Assembly: GCA_025757645.1 (NCBI GenBank)
Contig: CP107216.1
Coordinates: 1,363,501-1,427,500 of the forward strand
DNA: 64,000 nt
Source of the DNA: Clostridiales bacterium
GTDB lineage: Bacteria; Bacillota; Clostridia; Oscillospirales; Oscillospiraceae
Reading direction: 5' to 3'
The translations under genes and the position numbers were made by a program. Numbering within the stretch: the stretch's first letter is position 1; each line of letters opens with the position of its first letter. Under the pieces are notes generated by a model, which had not been told where the DNA came from, did no database searches, and was given only the letters and a program-made list of their open reading frames with translations. This document shows, piece by piece, positions 33,942 to 42,145 of the stretch.

Positions 33942-34066
33942 GGCAAGTCACCTCTGCATTGCTCATAGAATACAATAAAAGCAGGATACCCGGCACGGCC
34001 GGGCCATCCGCATTATACGGGACACGGCCTGCAAAGTCAAGCCGCCCCGAATGGAGCGTGACCGAT

Positions 34067-34309
34067 ATGAAGGACTTGGATGCGCTGAAAAACCAGCTCG
34101 CGCGCGACGGACGCCTGCAGCGCCTGCAGGAGATCGCCGACTCGACCGACGGGCAGAAGCTGGCCGGTGCGCTCGATGCGCAGAAGATCGAGCAGGCGGC
34201 GCGCGCGGGGGACACCGAGACGCTGCGGCAGATCCTCACGCAGGTGCTCAGCACGGACACCGGGCAGCGTCTGGCCGGAAAAGTAAAGGACGCGATGCAG
34301 GATGGATGA
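34067..34309 (+). CDS. Small hypothetical protein, first gene of a three-gene cassette
   Basis: The 80-residue, soluble, mostly helical protein (MKDLDALKNQLARDGRLQRL...) is rich in Asp, Gln, Leu and Arg and has no membrane segment. Two short related stretches, DSTDGQKLAGALDAQKIE and STDTGQRLAGKVKD, look like an internal repeat with the core DxxQ(K/R)LAG. GGAGCGTG precedes the ATG. It overlaps the next gene by 8 nt, so the cassette is co-translated. I do not recognise a family. Confidence 0.6.
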   Translation: MKDLDALKNQLARDGRLQRLQEIADSTDGQKLAGALDAQKIEQAARAGDTETLRQILTQVLSTDTGQRLAGKVKDAMQDG

Positions 34310-34646
34310 GATCGGGGAGAAGCTCGACGCGCTGCTCAATGATCCGAAGCAGTTCGGCAAGATCGCGCAGTTGGCATCCTCAATCCTGGGCGACGGCGGC
34401 GGCAAGCAAGCGCCGCCGTCCGCGCCGGAGCCGGAGCTCGACGTCGATATGGGGCAGCTGCGCCGGATGATGTCGGCGCTGCGCGGCGGCGGGCACGACT
34501 CCGCCAACCGCCACCTGCTCGAGGCCATGAAGCCCTATCTGGCTGAGAAGCGCCGGCGCAAGATCGACCGCGCCATGAAGCTCGCGCGGCTTGCGTCGCT
34601 TGCCGAGCTTGCCGCCGAGGACTTGGAGGGGGACGACCATGTATAA
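34302..34646 (+). CDS. Hypothetical protein, second gene of the cassette
   Basis: The 114-residue protein has an N-terminal helix (MDEIGEKLDALLNDPKQFGKIAQLASSILGDG), a proline-rich linker, and a basic helical second half (MMSALRGGGHDSANRHLLEAMKPYLAEKRRRKIDRAMKLARLASLAELA; both quoted in broken form). No membrane helix or catalytic motif is visible. It overlaps both neighbours (8 nt each). The LAxxxLxG and DxxQFGKIAQLA pattern echoes its upstream partner, so the two may be related or interact. Confidence 0.6.
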   Translation: MDEIGEKLDALLNDPKQFGKIAQLASSILGDGGGKQAPPSAPEPELDVDMGQLRRMMSALRGGGHDSANRHLLEAMKPYLAEKRRRKIDRAMKLARLASLAELAAEDLEGDDHV

Positions 34647-34914
34647 TCGCTATCAGGGCAACAGCGGCCGGGTCGAGCGCGTGCCGGATGCGCCGCAGCC
34701 GTCTATCCGTCCGCGCCCGCCCGCGCCGCCTGCCGGAAACAACAAGCCGCCGCCGGGCTTGCCCGGCGGCGGCTTGCAGCAGTTGCTGCAGAAATTTTCG
34801 CTCGCAGACCTCGAAAGCGAGGATCTGCTGCTGATCCTGGTGTTATACCTCATGTACCGCGAGAGCGGCGACAAGGAGCTGCTGTTCATCCTCGGCGGGA
34901 TGCTGTTTCTTTAG
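34639..34914 (+). CDS. Hypothetical proline-rich protein with hydrophobic tail, third gene of the cassette
   Basis: The 91-residue protein has a Pro/Gly-rich N-terminal half (RPRPPAPPAGNNKPPPGLPG), then LQQLLQKFSLADLESEDLLL and an amphipathic hydrophobic end (ILVLYLMYRESGDKELLFIL). Similar short acidic-hydrophobic C-terminal modules occur in unassigned clostridial proteins, some sporulation-associated, but this is from memory. GGAGGGGGACG precedes the ATG. Its TAG stop overlaps by three bases the region of the convergent wecB stop. Confidence 0.55.
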   Translation: MYNRYQGNSGRVERVPDAPQPSIRPRPPAPPAGNNKPPPGLPGGGLQQLLQKFSLADLESEDLLLILVLYLMYRESGDKELLFILGGMLFL

Positions 34915-36059
34915 TGCGCGGGCACAAACGGCTCGGGCGGCTGTGCGCCGAGAAAATGGCTCAGGATCGCCTGCGCGATGCGCGGGCAGGCCCGCCCGTC
35001 GCCATAGGGGTTGACGGCCTTGGCCATCCGGTCATAGGCGGCCGGATCGTCCAGCAGCTCGGCAGCCAGACGGTAGATCTCCTCCGTGTCCGTGCCGGCG
35101 AGCTTGACGGTGCCGGCAGTGACGGCCTCCGGCCGCTCCGTCTCGCGCCGGAGCACGAGCACGGGTTTTCCGAGTGCGGGTGCTTCCTCCTGAATGCCGC
35201 CGGAATCGGTCATGACCATGTAACTGCGCGCGATGAGCCGGTGCATGTCCACGGCGTCAAGCGGCGCGATGAGCCGGATGTTCGGCACGCCGCCGAGCAG
35301 CTCCTCCGCCGTGCTGCGCACGACCGGGCTCAGGTGCACGGGATAGACGATCTCGACATCCGGATAGTTGAGCGCCAGGCGGCGCACGGCGGTGAAGATG
35401 TTGCGCATGGGCTGGCCGTAGTTCTCGCGCCGATGGCAGGTCATGGCGATGACCCGGCGCGAAAAATCGACCTGCCGCAGTTCGTCCGAGACGAACTGCT
35501 CCCCGCGGACGGTGTAGGCCATGGCGTCGATCACGGTGTTGCCGGTGACGAAAATGTCGCCCTCCACGGCCTCGCGCTCGAGGTTGTGGGCGTTGTTTGC
35601 GGTCGGTGCGAAGTGCAGCGTGGCAATGCGGCCGACGAGCGAGCGGTTCATCTCCTCCGGGAAGGGAGACCAGCGGTCGTACGTGCGCAGACCGGCCTCG
35701 ACATGGCCGACGGGGATCTTGGCGTAAAACGCGGCGAGCGCGCCGGCAAACGTCGTCGTGGTGTCGCCGTGGACAAGCACGATGTCCGGCTGCACCTCAC
35801 CGAGCACTTCGCGCATCCGCTCAAGCACGCGCGTTGTGATCGCGGTCAGATCCTGCCCCTGCTGCATGATGTTGAGATCGTAGTCGGCACGAATGCCGAA
35901 ACAGTCCATGACGGAGTCGAGCATTTCCCGGTGCTGCGCCGTAATGCACACGATGCTCTCGATCTCGGGATGCTTTTGCAGCTCCAGCACGAGCGGCGCC
36001 ATTTTGATCGCTTCCGGCCGCGTGCCGAAAACGGACATGACTTTAATGCGTTTGCTCAT
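34911..36059 (-). CDS. wecB: UDP-N-acetylglucosamine 2-epimerase (non-hydrolysing)
   Basis: The 382-residue GT-B-fold enzyme interconverts UDP-GlcNAc and UDP-ManNAc. Landmarks are VFGTRPEAIKMAPLV, QHREMLD, VHGDTTTTFAGALAAF, GHVEAGLRTYDRWSPFPEE, CHRRENYG and TDSGGIQEEAPALGKPVLVLR. The start at 36059 gives the canonical N-terminus; the ORF would extend upstream into tagO. It overlaps tagO by 17 nt. UDP-ManNAc feeds the linkage unit of wall teichoic acid or another secondary polymer, fitting its tagO partner. Confidence 0.94.
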   Translation of the reverse strand: MSKRIKVMSVFGTRPEAIKMAPLVLELQKHPEIESIVCITAQHREMLDSVMDCFGIRADYDLNIMQQGQDLTAITTRVLERMREVLGEVQPDIVLVHGDTTTTFAGALAAFYAKIPVGHVEAGLRTYDRWSPFPEEMNRSLVGRIATLHFAPTANNAHNLEREAVEGDIFVTGNTVIDAMAYTVRGEQFVSDELRQVDFSRRVIAMTCHRRENYGQPMRNIFTAVRRLALNYPDVEIVYPVHLSPVVRSTAEELLGGVPNIRLIAPLDAVDMHRLIARSYMVMTDSGGIQEEAPALGKPVLVLRRETERPEAVTAGTVKLAGTDTEEIYRLAAELLDDPAAYDRMAKAVNPYGDGRACPRIAQAILSHFLGAQPPEPFVPAH

Positions 36060-37239
36060 CGTTGACCTCCTGTGCAGGTGCTTCGGCGGCATCGGCGTTG
36101 TTTGCCTGTTCGGCTGCTTCGGCTGCTTCGGCTGCTTCGGCCGCTTCGGCCGCTTCGGCCGCTTCCTGCGCCTCCTGCAGCTCCACGTCAATGTGGTGCT
36201 TGTGCACGCTCTTGCGGATGAAGGCGCACACGACAAAGCCGATCAGCAGCGCGAGGACGAGCAGTGCGATGCGGATGGAGCCCTTCGTCGTGAGCACGAC
36301 GGCGGCGAGGCCGAGCGTGGCGCTGATGGCGTAGAGGATCGCGACGGCCTGCTTCTGGTTCAGACCGAGATCCATGAGCTTGTGGTGGAAGTGACCGCGG
36401 TCGGCGTGAAACGGGCTCTGTCCGTGCAGGATGCGGCGGCAGAACGCGAAGAGCGTGTCCGATAGCGGCACGGCCAGCGCGAGCACCGGCACGACAAACG
36501 TGACGATCGCGTAGAACTTGAACAATCCGAGCACCGACACCGTTGCCAGCACGTAGCCGAGCAGCAGGGAACCGGTGTCGCCCATGAAAATGCGGGCGGG
36601 GTTGAGGTTGTAGGGCATGAAGCCGATGCACGCGCCGGCGAGTGCCGCGACGATGAGCGCCACGTTCGGCTCCGACACGAGCAGCGCCACGACCAGAATG
36701 GTCACGCAGCTGATGGTCGACACGCCGACGGCCAGACCGTCCAGCCCGTCGATCAGGTTGACGGAGTTCGTGATGCCGACGATCCACAGCACGGTCAGCG
36801 GAATGGCGAGCCATCCAAGGACGATGGCCTCCTGACTGCTGAACACGTTCGGGTTCGACACGACGTTGATGACCACGCCGTGCAGCACGGCGATGACGGC
36901 GGAGAGGATCTGGATCAGAAACTTCGTCCACGCACGCAGGGAGATGATGTCGTCGATCACGCCGGTGATGACGATGATGATCGACCCGAGCAGAATGCCG
37001 CGCACCTCCTGCGTGATGTCCACGAACAGGAGCATCGACACGATGAAGCCCAGAAAGATGGCCAGACCGCCCATGCGGGGGATGGGGTGATCGTGCACGC
37101 GCCGGGCCTCGCCCGGTACATCCATGGCGCCAACTTTTTGCGCCAGGATCTTGACGACCGGCGTCAGCGCAAAGCTGACCACGAACGCGATGAGGATCGC
37201 TAGCATGACTTTGATCCAGACAGCAGTGTTAAGAAACAT
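36043..37239 (-). CDS. tagO: Undecaprenyl-phosphate GlcNAc-1-phosphate transferase (TagO/WecA)
   Basis: The 398-residue polytopic membrane enzyme transfers GlcNAc-1-phosphate from UDP-GlcNAc to undecaprenyl phosphate, the first step of wall glycopolymer synthesis. It has the motifs HDHPIPRMGG, GVIDDI, NSVNLIDGLDGLAVG, GDTGSLLLG and the HADRGHFHHKL loop, with about eleven helices. The C-terminal cytoplasmic tail carries seven consecutive Glu-Ala-Ala units from a 9-nt tandem repeat. It is co-transcribed with wecB, which overlaps its 3' end. Confidence 0.93.
   Translation of the reverse strand: MFLNTAVWIKVMLAILIAFVVSFALTPVVKILAQKVGAMDVPGEARRVHDHPIPRMGGLAIFLGFIVSMLLFVDITQEVRGILLGSIIIVITGVIDDIISLRAWTKFLIQILSAVIAVLHGVVINVVSNPNVFSSQEAIVLGWLAIPLTVLWIVGITNSVNLIDGLDGLAVGVSTISCVTILVVALLVSEPNVALIVAALAGACIGFMPYNLNPARIFMGDTGSLLLGYVLATVSVLGLFKFYAIVTFVVPVLALAVPLSDTLFAFCRRILHGQSPFHADRGHFHHKLMDLGLNQKQAVAILYAISATLGLAAVVLTTKGSIRIALLVLALLIGFVVCAFIRKSVHKHHIDVELQEAQEAAEAAEAAEAAEAAEAAEQANNADAAEAPAQEVNDEQTH
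36109..36160. repeat. 9-bp tandem repeat in the tagO coding region
   Basis: Five full copies of GCTTCGGC(T/C) (36116-36160) plus a partial copy, in frame, encode the Glu-Ala-Ala tail of TagO on the minus strand. Units differ only at the last base. Confidence 0.9.
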
Positions 37240-37266
37240 GAGAACCGATCTCCAATAATGTAAGTA

Positions 37267-38280
37267 TTATTTGGCGACGAAGCCGACCTTCTTATAGACT
37301 TTGCGCAGCGTTTTGTTGGCAATGTAGGACGCCTTTTCCGCGCCGGCCTTGTAGACGCTCTCGAGGTAGGCCTTGTCCTTGAGCAGACGCTCGCTCTCCT
37401 CGCGGATGGGGCGCAGCGTCTCGACGACTGCCTCGCCGACGGCGGGCTTGAACGCGCCGTAGCCCTTGCCGTCAAATTCCGCCTCGATCTCCTCGAAGGT
37501 CTTGCCGGTGCAGGCGGAGTAGATGCTCATGAGGTTGGACACGCCGGGCTTGTTCGCCAGGTCATAGCGCACGCAGCGCTCGGTGTCGGAGTCCGTGACG
37601 GCCTTTTTGAACTTGCGCATGATATCCTCCGGACGGTCGAGCAGGTACACGGTACCGTTGGGGTCTTTGTCAGATTTGGACATTTTGTTTTCCGGCGAGA
37701 CGAGACTCATGACGCGCGCGCCGATCTTCGGAATGTACGGCTCGGGGATCTTGAACACGTCGCCGTAGATGTTGTTGAAGCGGGTGGCCACGTCGCGGCA
37801 GAGCTCGACGTGCTGCTTCTGGTCGCTGCCGACGGGAACGTAGTCCGGCTGATAGAGCAGAATGTCCGCCGCCATCAGGGCGGGGTAGGTGAACAGGCCG
37901 CCGTTGATATTCTCGGCGTTTTTGGCGCTCTTGTCCTTGAACTGCGTCATACGCGAGAGCTCGCCGAACATGGTGTAGCAGTTGAGCACCCAGCCGAGCT
38001 GGGTGTGCGCGGGCACATGGCTCTGGATGAAGAGCGTGTTCTTTTCCGGGTCGAGACCGCAGGCGATGTATTGCGCGAGCTGCTCGATGGTGCGGCGGCG
38101 CAGGTCGGCGGGGTTCTGCCGCACGGTGATCGAGTGCAGGTCGGCCATGAAATAATAGCAGTCAAAGATCTCGGCGCGCTCGCTCCAGTTTTTGATCGCG
38201 CCCAAATAAGACCCGAGCGTCAGATCACCGGAGGGCTGGATGCCGGAGAGCATCACTTTTTTTGCTGTTTTTTCTTCCAT
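37267..38280 (-). CDS. trpS: Tryptophanyl-tRNA synthetase
   Basis: The 337-residue class I synthetase charges tRNA-Trp. The HIGH-equivalent lies in SGIQPSGDLTLGSYLGAI, and KMSKS is NKMSKSDKDPNG. GVGSDQKQH-type recognition appears as VPVGSDQKQHVELCRD. The start at 38280 follows AAGGAAGT. It is transcribed divergently from gltX with its own promoter; the nearest downstream gene, tagO, is on the same strand. Confidence 0.95.
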   Translation of the reverse strand: MEEKTAKKVMLSGIQPSGDLTLGSYLGAIKNWSERAEIFDCYYFMADLHSITVRQNPADLRRRTIEQLAQYIACGLDPEKNTLFIQSHVPAHTQLGWVLNCYTMFGELSRMTQFKDKSAKNAENINGGLFTYPALMAADILLYQPDYVPVGSDQKQHVELCRDVATRFNNIYGDVFKIPEPYIPKIGARVMSLVSPENKMSKSDKDPNGTVYLLDRPEDIMRKFKKAVTDSDTERCVRYDLANKPGVSNLMSIYSACTGKTFEEIEAEFDGKGYGAFKPAVGEAVVETLRPIREESERLLKDKAYLESVYKAGAEKASYIANKTLRKVYKKVGFVAK

Positions 38281-38329
38281 TTTGATTACTTCCTTAACTG
38301 TTGTGCTGAAAATTCGTATTTGTTCGAAT

Positions 38330-38358
38330 ATTGTACCACAACCTGTGGTGGAATACAA
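38330..38358 (-). promoter_or_regulatory. Promoter of trpS
   Basis: The minus strand reads TTGTAT, 17 nt, TACAAT, 50 nt before the trpS start. Confidence 0.6.
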
Positions 38359-38371
38359 CACAGAAAGTTCC

Positions 38372-38400
38372 TTGACAATCCATGCGATGTAAAATAAGAT
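38372..38400 (+). promoter_or_regulatory. Promoter of gltX
   Basis: TTGACA, 17 nt, TAAGAT, 42 nt before the gltX start; it lies back to back with the trpS promoter. Confidence 0.7.
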
Positions 38401-38441
38401 ATAAATAATTATGGTTTATCTATCCGGAGGATACAGAGAAT

Positions 38442-39932
38442 ATGAAAGATCAAAAGTGGTTTGAAGACATGGAGCAGCGCATCCCGCACGGCGAGGTGCG
38501 CACCCGCTTTGCACCGAGCCCGACGGGCTATATGCACGTCGGCAATCTGCGCACGGCGCTGTATACGTACCTGATCGCGCGGCACGCCGGCGGTAAGTTC
38601 ATCCTGCGCATTGAGGACACCGATCAGGGACGCTATGTCGAGGGCGCGGTCGATGTCATTTACAGCACCATGCGCGCCTGCGGCCTGACGCATGACGAAG
38701 GCCCGGATGTCGGCGGCCCGGTCGGCCCGTATGTCCAGACCGAGCGGCGGGGACTCTATAAAGAATATGCCGAGCTGCTCATCGCGCGCGGCCACGCCTA
38801 CCGCTGTTTCTGCGATAAGGACGATGCCGCCGAAGAAAATGTTTCCGACGGCGCGGTCATCCACAAATATGACGGCCGCTGCTCGCGCCTGAGCGAGGAA
38901 GAGATCGCGGCCAATCTCGCGGCCGGCAAGCCCTATGTCATCCGTCAGAAGATCCCGCGCGAGGGCAAGACCACGTTCCATGATGAGATCTTCGGCGACA
39001 TCACGGTCGATAACGACACGCTCGACGATCAGGTGCTCATCAAGCGCGACGGTCTGCCGACGTATAACTTTGCCAACGTCATCGACGACCATCTCATGGG
39101 CATCACGCACGTTGTGCGCGGGTCGGAGTACCTGTCGTCCACGCCGAAATATAACCTGCTCTATGAGGGCTTCGGCTGGGAGATCCCGAAGTATATCCAC
39201 TGCTCGCCGGTCATGCGCGACCAGCACAACAAGATGTCCAAGCGCCACGGCGACCCGTCGTATGAGGATCTGATCGCGCAGGGCTACCTGTCGGAGGCCG
39301 TGGTCAACTATGTGGCACTGCTCGGCTGGGCGCCCGGCGGCGAGCGGGAGATCTATTCGCTGCCCGAGCTCGTGGAGGCGTTCGACATCAAGGGCATCTC
39401 CAAGTCTCCGGCCATCTTCGATATCGACAAGCTCAAGTACTTCAACAGCGCGTATATCCGCGCCATGACGCCGGAGCAGTTCGCCGCCGTGGCCGCGCCC
39501 TATATCCGCCAGACGGTGAAAAACCCCACCATCGACCCCGCGCAGATCGCGCCGCTGCTGCAGCAGCGCTGCGAGGTGCTTACGGACATTCCGGAGAAGG
39601 TGGATTTCTTCGACGCGCTGCCGGAGTATGACATCACGCTCTATACCAATAAGAAGTCCAAGACCGACCCCGCCGTCTCGCTCGAGATGCTCAAAACGGT
39701 GCGCCCGCTGCTCGCCGAGCTCCCGGCGTGGGATGATGAGACGCTGCTTGCGGCCATGAAGGATCTGGCCGAGCGGCTGGAAGTAAAAAACGCGAAGGTA
39801 ATGTGGCCGGTGCGCATTGCGGTGTCCGGCCGCGCGGTGACGCCCGGCGGCGCGGTGGAGATCTGCCGCATCCTCGGCCGGGACGAGACCCTGCGCCGGA
39901 TCGACGCCGGCATCGCCAAACTGGAAGGGTGA
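38442..39932 (+). CDS. gltX: Glutamyl-tRNA synthetase
   Basis: The 496-residue class I synthetase has the HIGH-equivalent in RFAPSPTGYMHVGNLRTALY, a KMSKR motif in HNKMSKRHGDPSYED, and the zinc-like cysteine region CFCDKDDAA. The C-terminal anticodon-binding cage is complete. It charges tRNA-Glu; because glnS is also present, tRNA-Gln mischarging is not obviously needed. GGAGGATA precedes the ATG. A membrane-anchored hypothetical gene follows 5 nt after it. Confidence 0.95.
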   Translation: MKDQKWFEDMEQRIPHGEVRTRFAPSPTGYMHVGNLRTALYTYLIARHAGGKFILRIEDTDQGRYVEGAVDVIYSTMRACGLTHDEGPDVGGPVGPYVQTERRGLYKEYAELLIARGHAYRCFCDKDDAAEENVSDGAVIHKYDGRCSRLSEEEIAANLAAGKPYVIRQKIPREGKTTFHDEIFGDITVDNDTLDDQVLIKRDGLPTYNFANVIDDHLMGITHVVRGSEYLSSTPKYNLLYEGFGWEIPKYIHCSPVMRDQHNKMSKRHGDPSYEDLIAQGYLSEAVVNYVALLGWAPGGEREIYSLPELVEAFDIKGISKSPAIFDIDKLKYFNSAYIRAMTPEQFAAVAAPYIRQTVKNPTIDPAQIAPLLQQRCEVLTDIPEKVDFFDALPEYDITLYTNKKSKTDPAVSLEMLKTVRPLLAELPAWDDETLLAAMKDLAERLEVKNAKVMWPVRIAVSGRAVTPGGAVEICRILGRDETLRRIDAGIAKLEG

Positions 39933-39937
39933 GCGGC

Positions 39938-40612
39938 ATGAAAAAACGCACGGGCGTGGAGCGGGCGGTCATCGTCATGGCCGTCGTGGTCGTGCTGCTT
40001 GCGATCGCGCTGATCGTGGTCAACGCAGCCGGCATCCGCATCCACAAGTCTGCACCGGAGGCACCGGCCGCGACAAATCTGCCGCAGTTTCCGTTTTCCG
40101 ACGAGCCGGAGCTGATCCTTGGCAGTGGACAGACCCCGTCGCGGGACGCCCAGCAGGCAGTTTCCGTCGGCGGCGAGGATAAGACTATGCAGCTCGTGAC
40201 CGGCTCGTTTGCCCAGCGTGGCGGCCCGGATTTCTCGCTGTATCTGGATACTTCCGTGTTTCTGAGCACGGAAATGGACGGCAAGTGCTGCTTTGCCCGC
40301 GCGGATGATGCGAGCATGGACGCCTATCTGGAGATCGGTTATCACCCGGGCGCGGACGCACAGACGCTTGCGGGTACGATTCTCAATGACTACGGCACGA
40401 TCGCAACGACGGAGTCGCTCGGTCAGGTCAAGCTTGGAGATCTGAATGCCTACGGCGTCAACGGCGCCACGGTGCAAAGGCAGCTCGAGGCATACCTGAT
40501 CCCGACGGCGTGTGGCTGCATTTCGGTCGTGCTCTGCCGGGCGGGAACGGCGCCGGCGGGCTGGTATGAGAGCCTGCTTGCCTCGGCGCAGACGCTGCAG
40601 ATCGCCGACTGA
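39938..40612 (+). CDS. Membrane-anchored hypothetical protein downstream of gltX
   Basis: The 224-residue protein has one N-terminal transmembrane helix (VERAVIVMAVVVVLLAIALI) after a basic start (MKKRTG), so the rest is probably outside. The extracytoplasmic part (YLDTSVFLSTEMDGKCCFAR..., LGQVKLGDLNAYGVNGATVQ) has no signature I recognise. It contains four Cys residues including CC and CGC. It lies 5 nt after gltX and is followed by a hairpin before ypeB, so it may be co-transcribed with gltX or functionally paired with ypeB. Confidence 0.6.
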   Translation: MKKRTGVERAVIVMAVVVVLLAIALIVVNAAGIRIHKSAPEAPAATNLPQFPFSDEPELILGSGQTPSRDAQQAVSVGGEDKTMQLVTGSFAQRGGPDFSLYLDTSVFLSTEMDGKCCFARADDASMDAYLEIGYHPGADAQTLAGTILNDYGTIATTESLGQVKLGDLNAYGVNGATVQRQLEAYLIPTACGCISVVLCRAGTAPAGWYESLLASAQTLQIAD

Positions 40613-40630
40613 GAAAAATTGCACATCAAA

Positions 40631-40670
40631 ACCACCCTTTCCGGCAACACTAGTCCGGAAGGGGTGTTTT
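40631..40670 (+). terminator. Hairpin overlapping the ypeB ribosome-binding site
   Basis: ACCACCCTTTCCGG pairs with CCGGAAGGGGTG, with a mismatch, around a 10-nt loop, followed by TTTTGC. It works as a weak terminator for the upstream gene, but its 3' arm (AAGGGGTG) is also the Shine-Dalgarno of ypeB. Confidence 0.6.
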
Positions 40671-40673
40671 GCT

Positions 40674-42032
40674 ATGAAGAAAAAAACGCGCGTGCTCATC
40701 ATTTCCTACACGGCGGCGCTCGTCGCGGCGCTTGCGGTCGGCCTGATCGCCTGCCGCACGGATGCCAACCGCCGCCAGACGGCCATGGATGCCAACTACC
40801 GCCACGCTTACGGCGAGGTGCTCAACGCCGTGCAGGAGCTCGACAGCTCGCTGCAAAAGAGCCTGTATGCAACGACGGCGGCCATGGAGTGCACGGTCTG
40901 CACGGATATCTATAGCAATGCGCAGACGGCGGAGATGGCGCTTGGTGTGCTGCCGGTCAATTCGCATGCGCTCGCGCGCATCGCGCGCAACATCGCCCTT
41001 GCCGGGGACTACGCGCGCACGCTCTCGCGCAATGCGGCGGAGGGCAGAACGTTCACATCCGAGGAGCTGGAGCATCTGCGCGCCTTTTCCGATGCAACAA
41101 AGCAGCTGAGCACACAGCTCGCGGCGCTTGGCCAGTCGCTTTATGACGGCGCGGTCACGACGACGGCGCACGTGCGCAGCACGGAGTCACTGGAAAACCT
41201 GGGATCGGAGGCGGACCTGTCCGATACGCTCGAGGCGGAGCTTGCGGCGCTGGCCGATTCGTTTGAGGAGCTGCCGCTCCCGATCGCGGACGGCAGCTAT
41301 CAGGTGCGCACGGCGGCGGACTATGCCATGCTGGCGGGCCACGACGAGGTCACGGAGGAGCAGGCGCAGGCTGCGGCCGCGGCCTTTCTGGATCTGGATG
41401 CGGCGCGCCTGCAGGCGACCGGCCGCTCGGAGGGCGCCGTACCGTGCTGGAACTTTGACATCGACGGCGGGGACGATACGTCCTATATCGCGGTCACGGT
41501 CTCCGGCGGGGAAGTGCTGCGCTATTACTCCTCCTGTGCCGGCGGCGAACCGGTGCTTTCGACCGATGAGGCGGCAGAAGCGGCCGCGGCGTTTTTGCGC
41601 GCGCGCGGCTATGACGGCATGCGCCTGATCGACACGGAGGACGCGGGGCAGTCACTCATCTGCACGTTCTGCTATGTGCAGGACGGTGTTCTGTGCACGG
41701 CGGATCAGCTGCGCGTGCGCGTCCGGCTCGACGACGGGACGGTCTGCGGCTTCTCGTCGGCATCGTATCTGGACACGCACCGGGCGCGCACGCTCTCGGC
41801 CGATACGATCGGCGCGGAAGCGGGACAGGCGGCCGTGCCCGGCGCGCTGCAGGTCGTGGACACGCGCACGGCATTTCTCCGGCTCTACGGCGCGCGGGAG
41901 ACGCTGTGCTATGAGTACCTGTGCGAAACGGACGATGGGCAGCGCTGCGTCATCGCCGTCAATGCCCGCACCGGGCAGCAGGAACGCATCCAGACATCGG
42001 ACGTGTCCGGCGGGGTGCAGATGCAGTTTTGA
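40674..42032 (+). CDS. ypeB: Germination protein YpeB
   Basis: The 452-residue protein has an N-terminal transmembrane helix (VLIISYTAALVAALAVGLIAC) and a long helical region. C-terminal PepSY-type repeats follow (TEEQAQAAAAAFLDLDAARL, LSTDEAAEAAAAFLRARGYDGM). YpeB is needed for location and stability of the spore cortex-lytic enzyme SleB. SleB is usually encoded next to it but is not in this window. Its Shine-Dalgarno is inside a hairpin. Confidence 0.88.
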   Translation: MKKKTRVLIISYTAALVAALAVGLIACRTDANRRQTAMDANYRHAYGEVLNAVQELDSSLQKSLYATTAAMECTVCTDIYSNAQTAEMALGVLPVNSHALARIARNIALAGDYARTLSRNAAEGRTFTSEELEHLRAFSDATKQLSTQLAALGQSLYDGAVTTTAHVRSTESLENLGSEADLSDTLEAELAALADSFEELPLPIADGSYQVRTAADYAMLAGHDEVTEEQAQAAAAAFLDLDAARLQATGRSEGAVPCWNFDIDGGDDTSYIAVTVSGGEVLRYYSSCAGGEPVLSTDEAAEAAAAFLRARGYDGMRLIDTEDAGQSLICTFCYVQDGVLCTADQLRVRVRLDDGTVCGFSSASYLDTHRARTLSADTIGAEAGQAAVPGALQVVDTRTAFLRLYGARETLCYEYLCETDDGQRCVIAVNARTGQQERIQTSDVSGGVQMQF

Positions 42033-42070
42033 TGCGCCGCGCAAGAGGGGGGAGCGGCAGGCTCTCCCTC

Positions 42071-42099
42071 TTGACGAAAAAAACCGAACAGTGTATGAT
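42071..42099 (+). promoter_or_regulatory. Promoter of the Big2 surface protein gene
   Basis: TTGACG, 17 nt, TATGAT, 47 nt before the start codon. Confidence 0.7.
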
Positions 42100-42145
42100 A
42101 GGGAAAACAAATGCGTATCAAATCTTTACATATTGGAGGCTTCTC

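Noticed and set aside
36109..36160. Tandem 9-bp repeats resembling a short repeat array
   Set aside because: No unique spacers and in frame with tagO; not CRISPR. I found no CRISPR array in the window.
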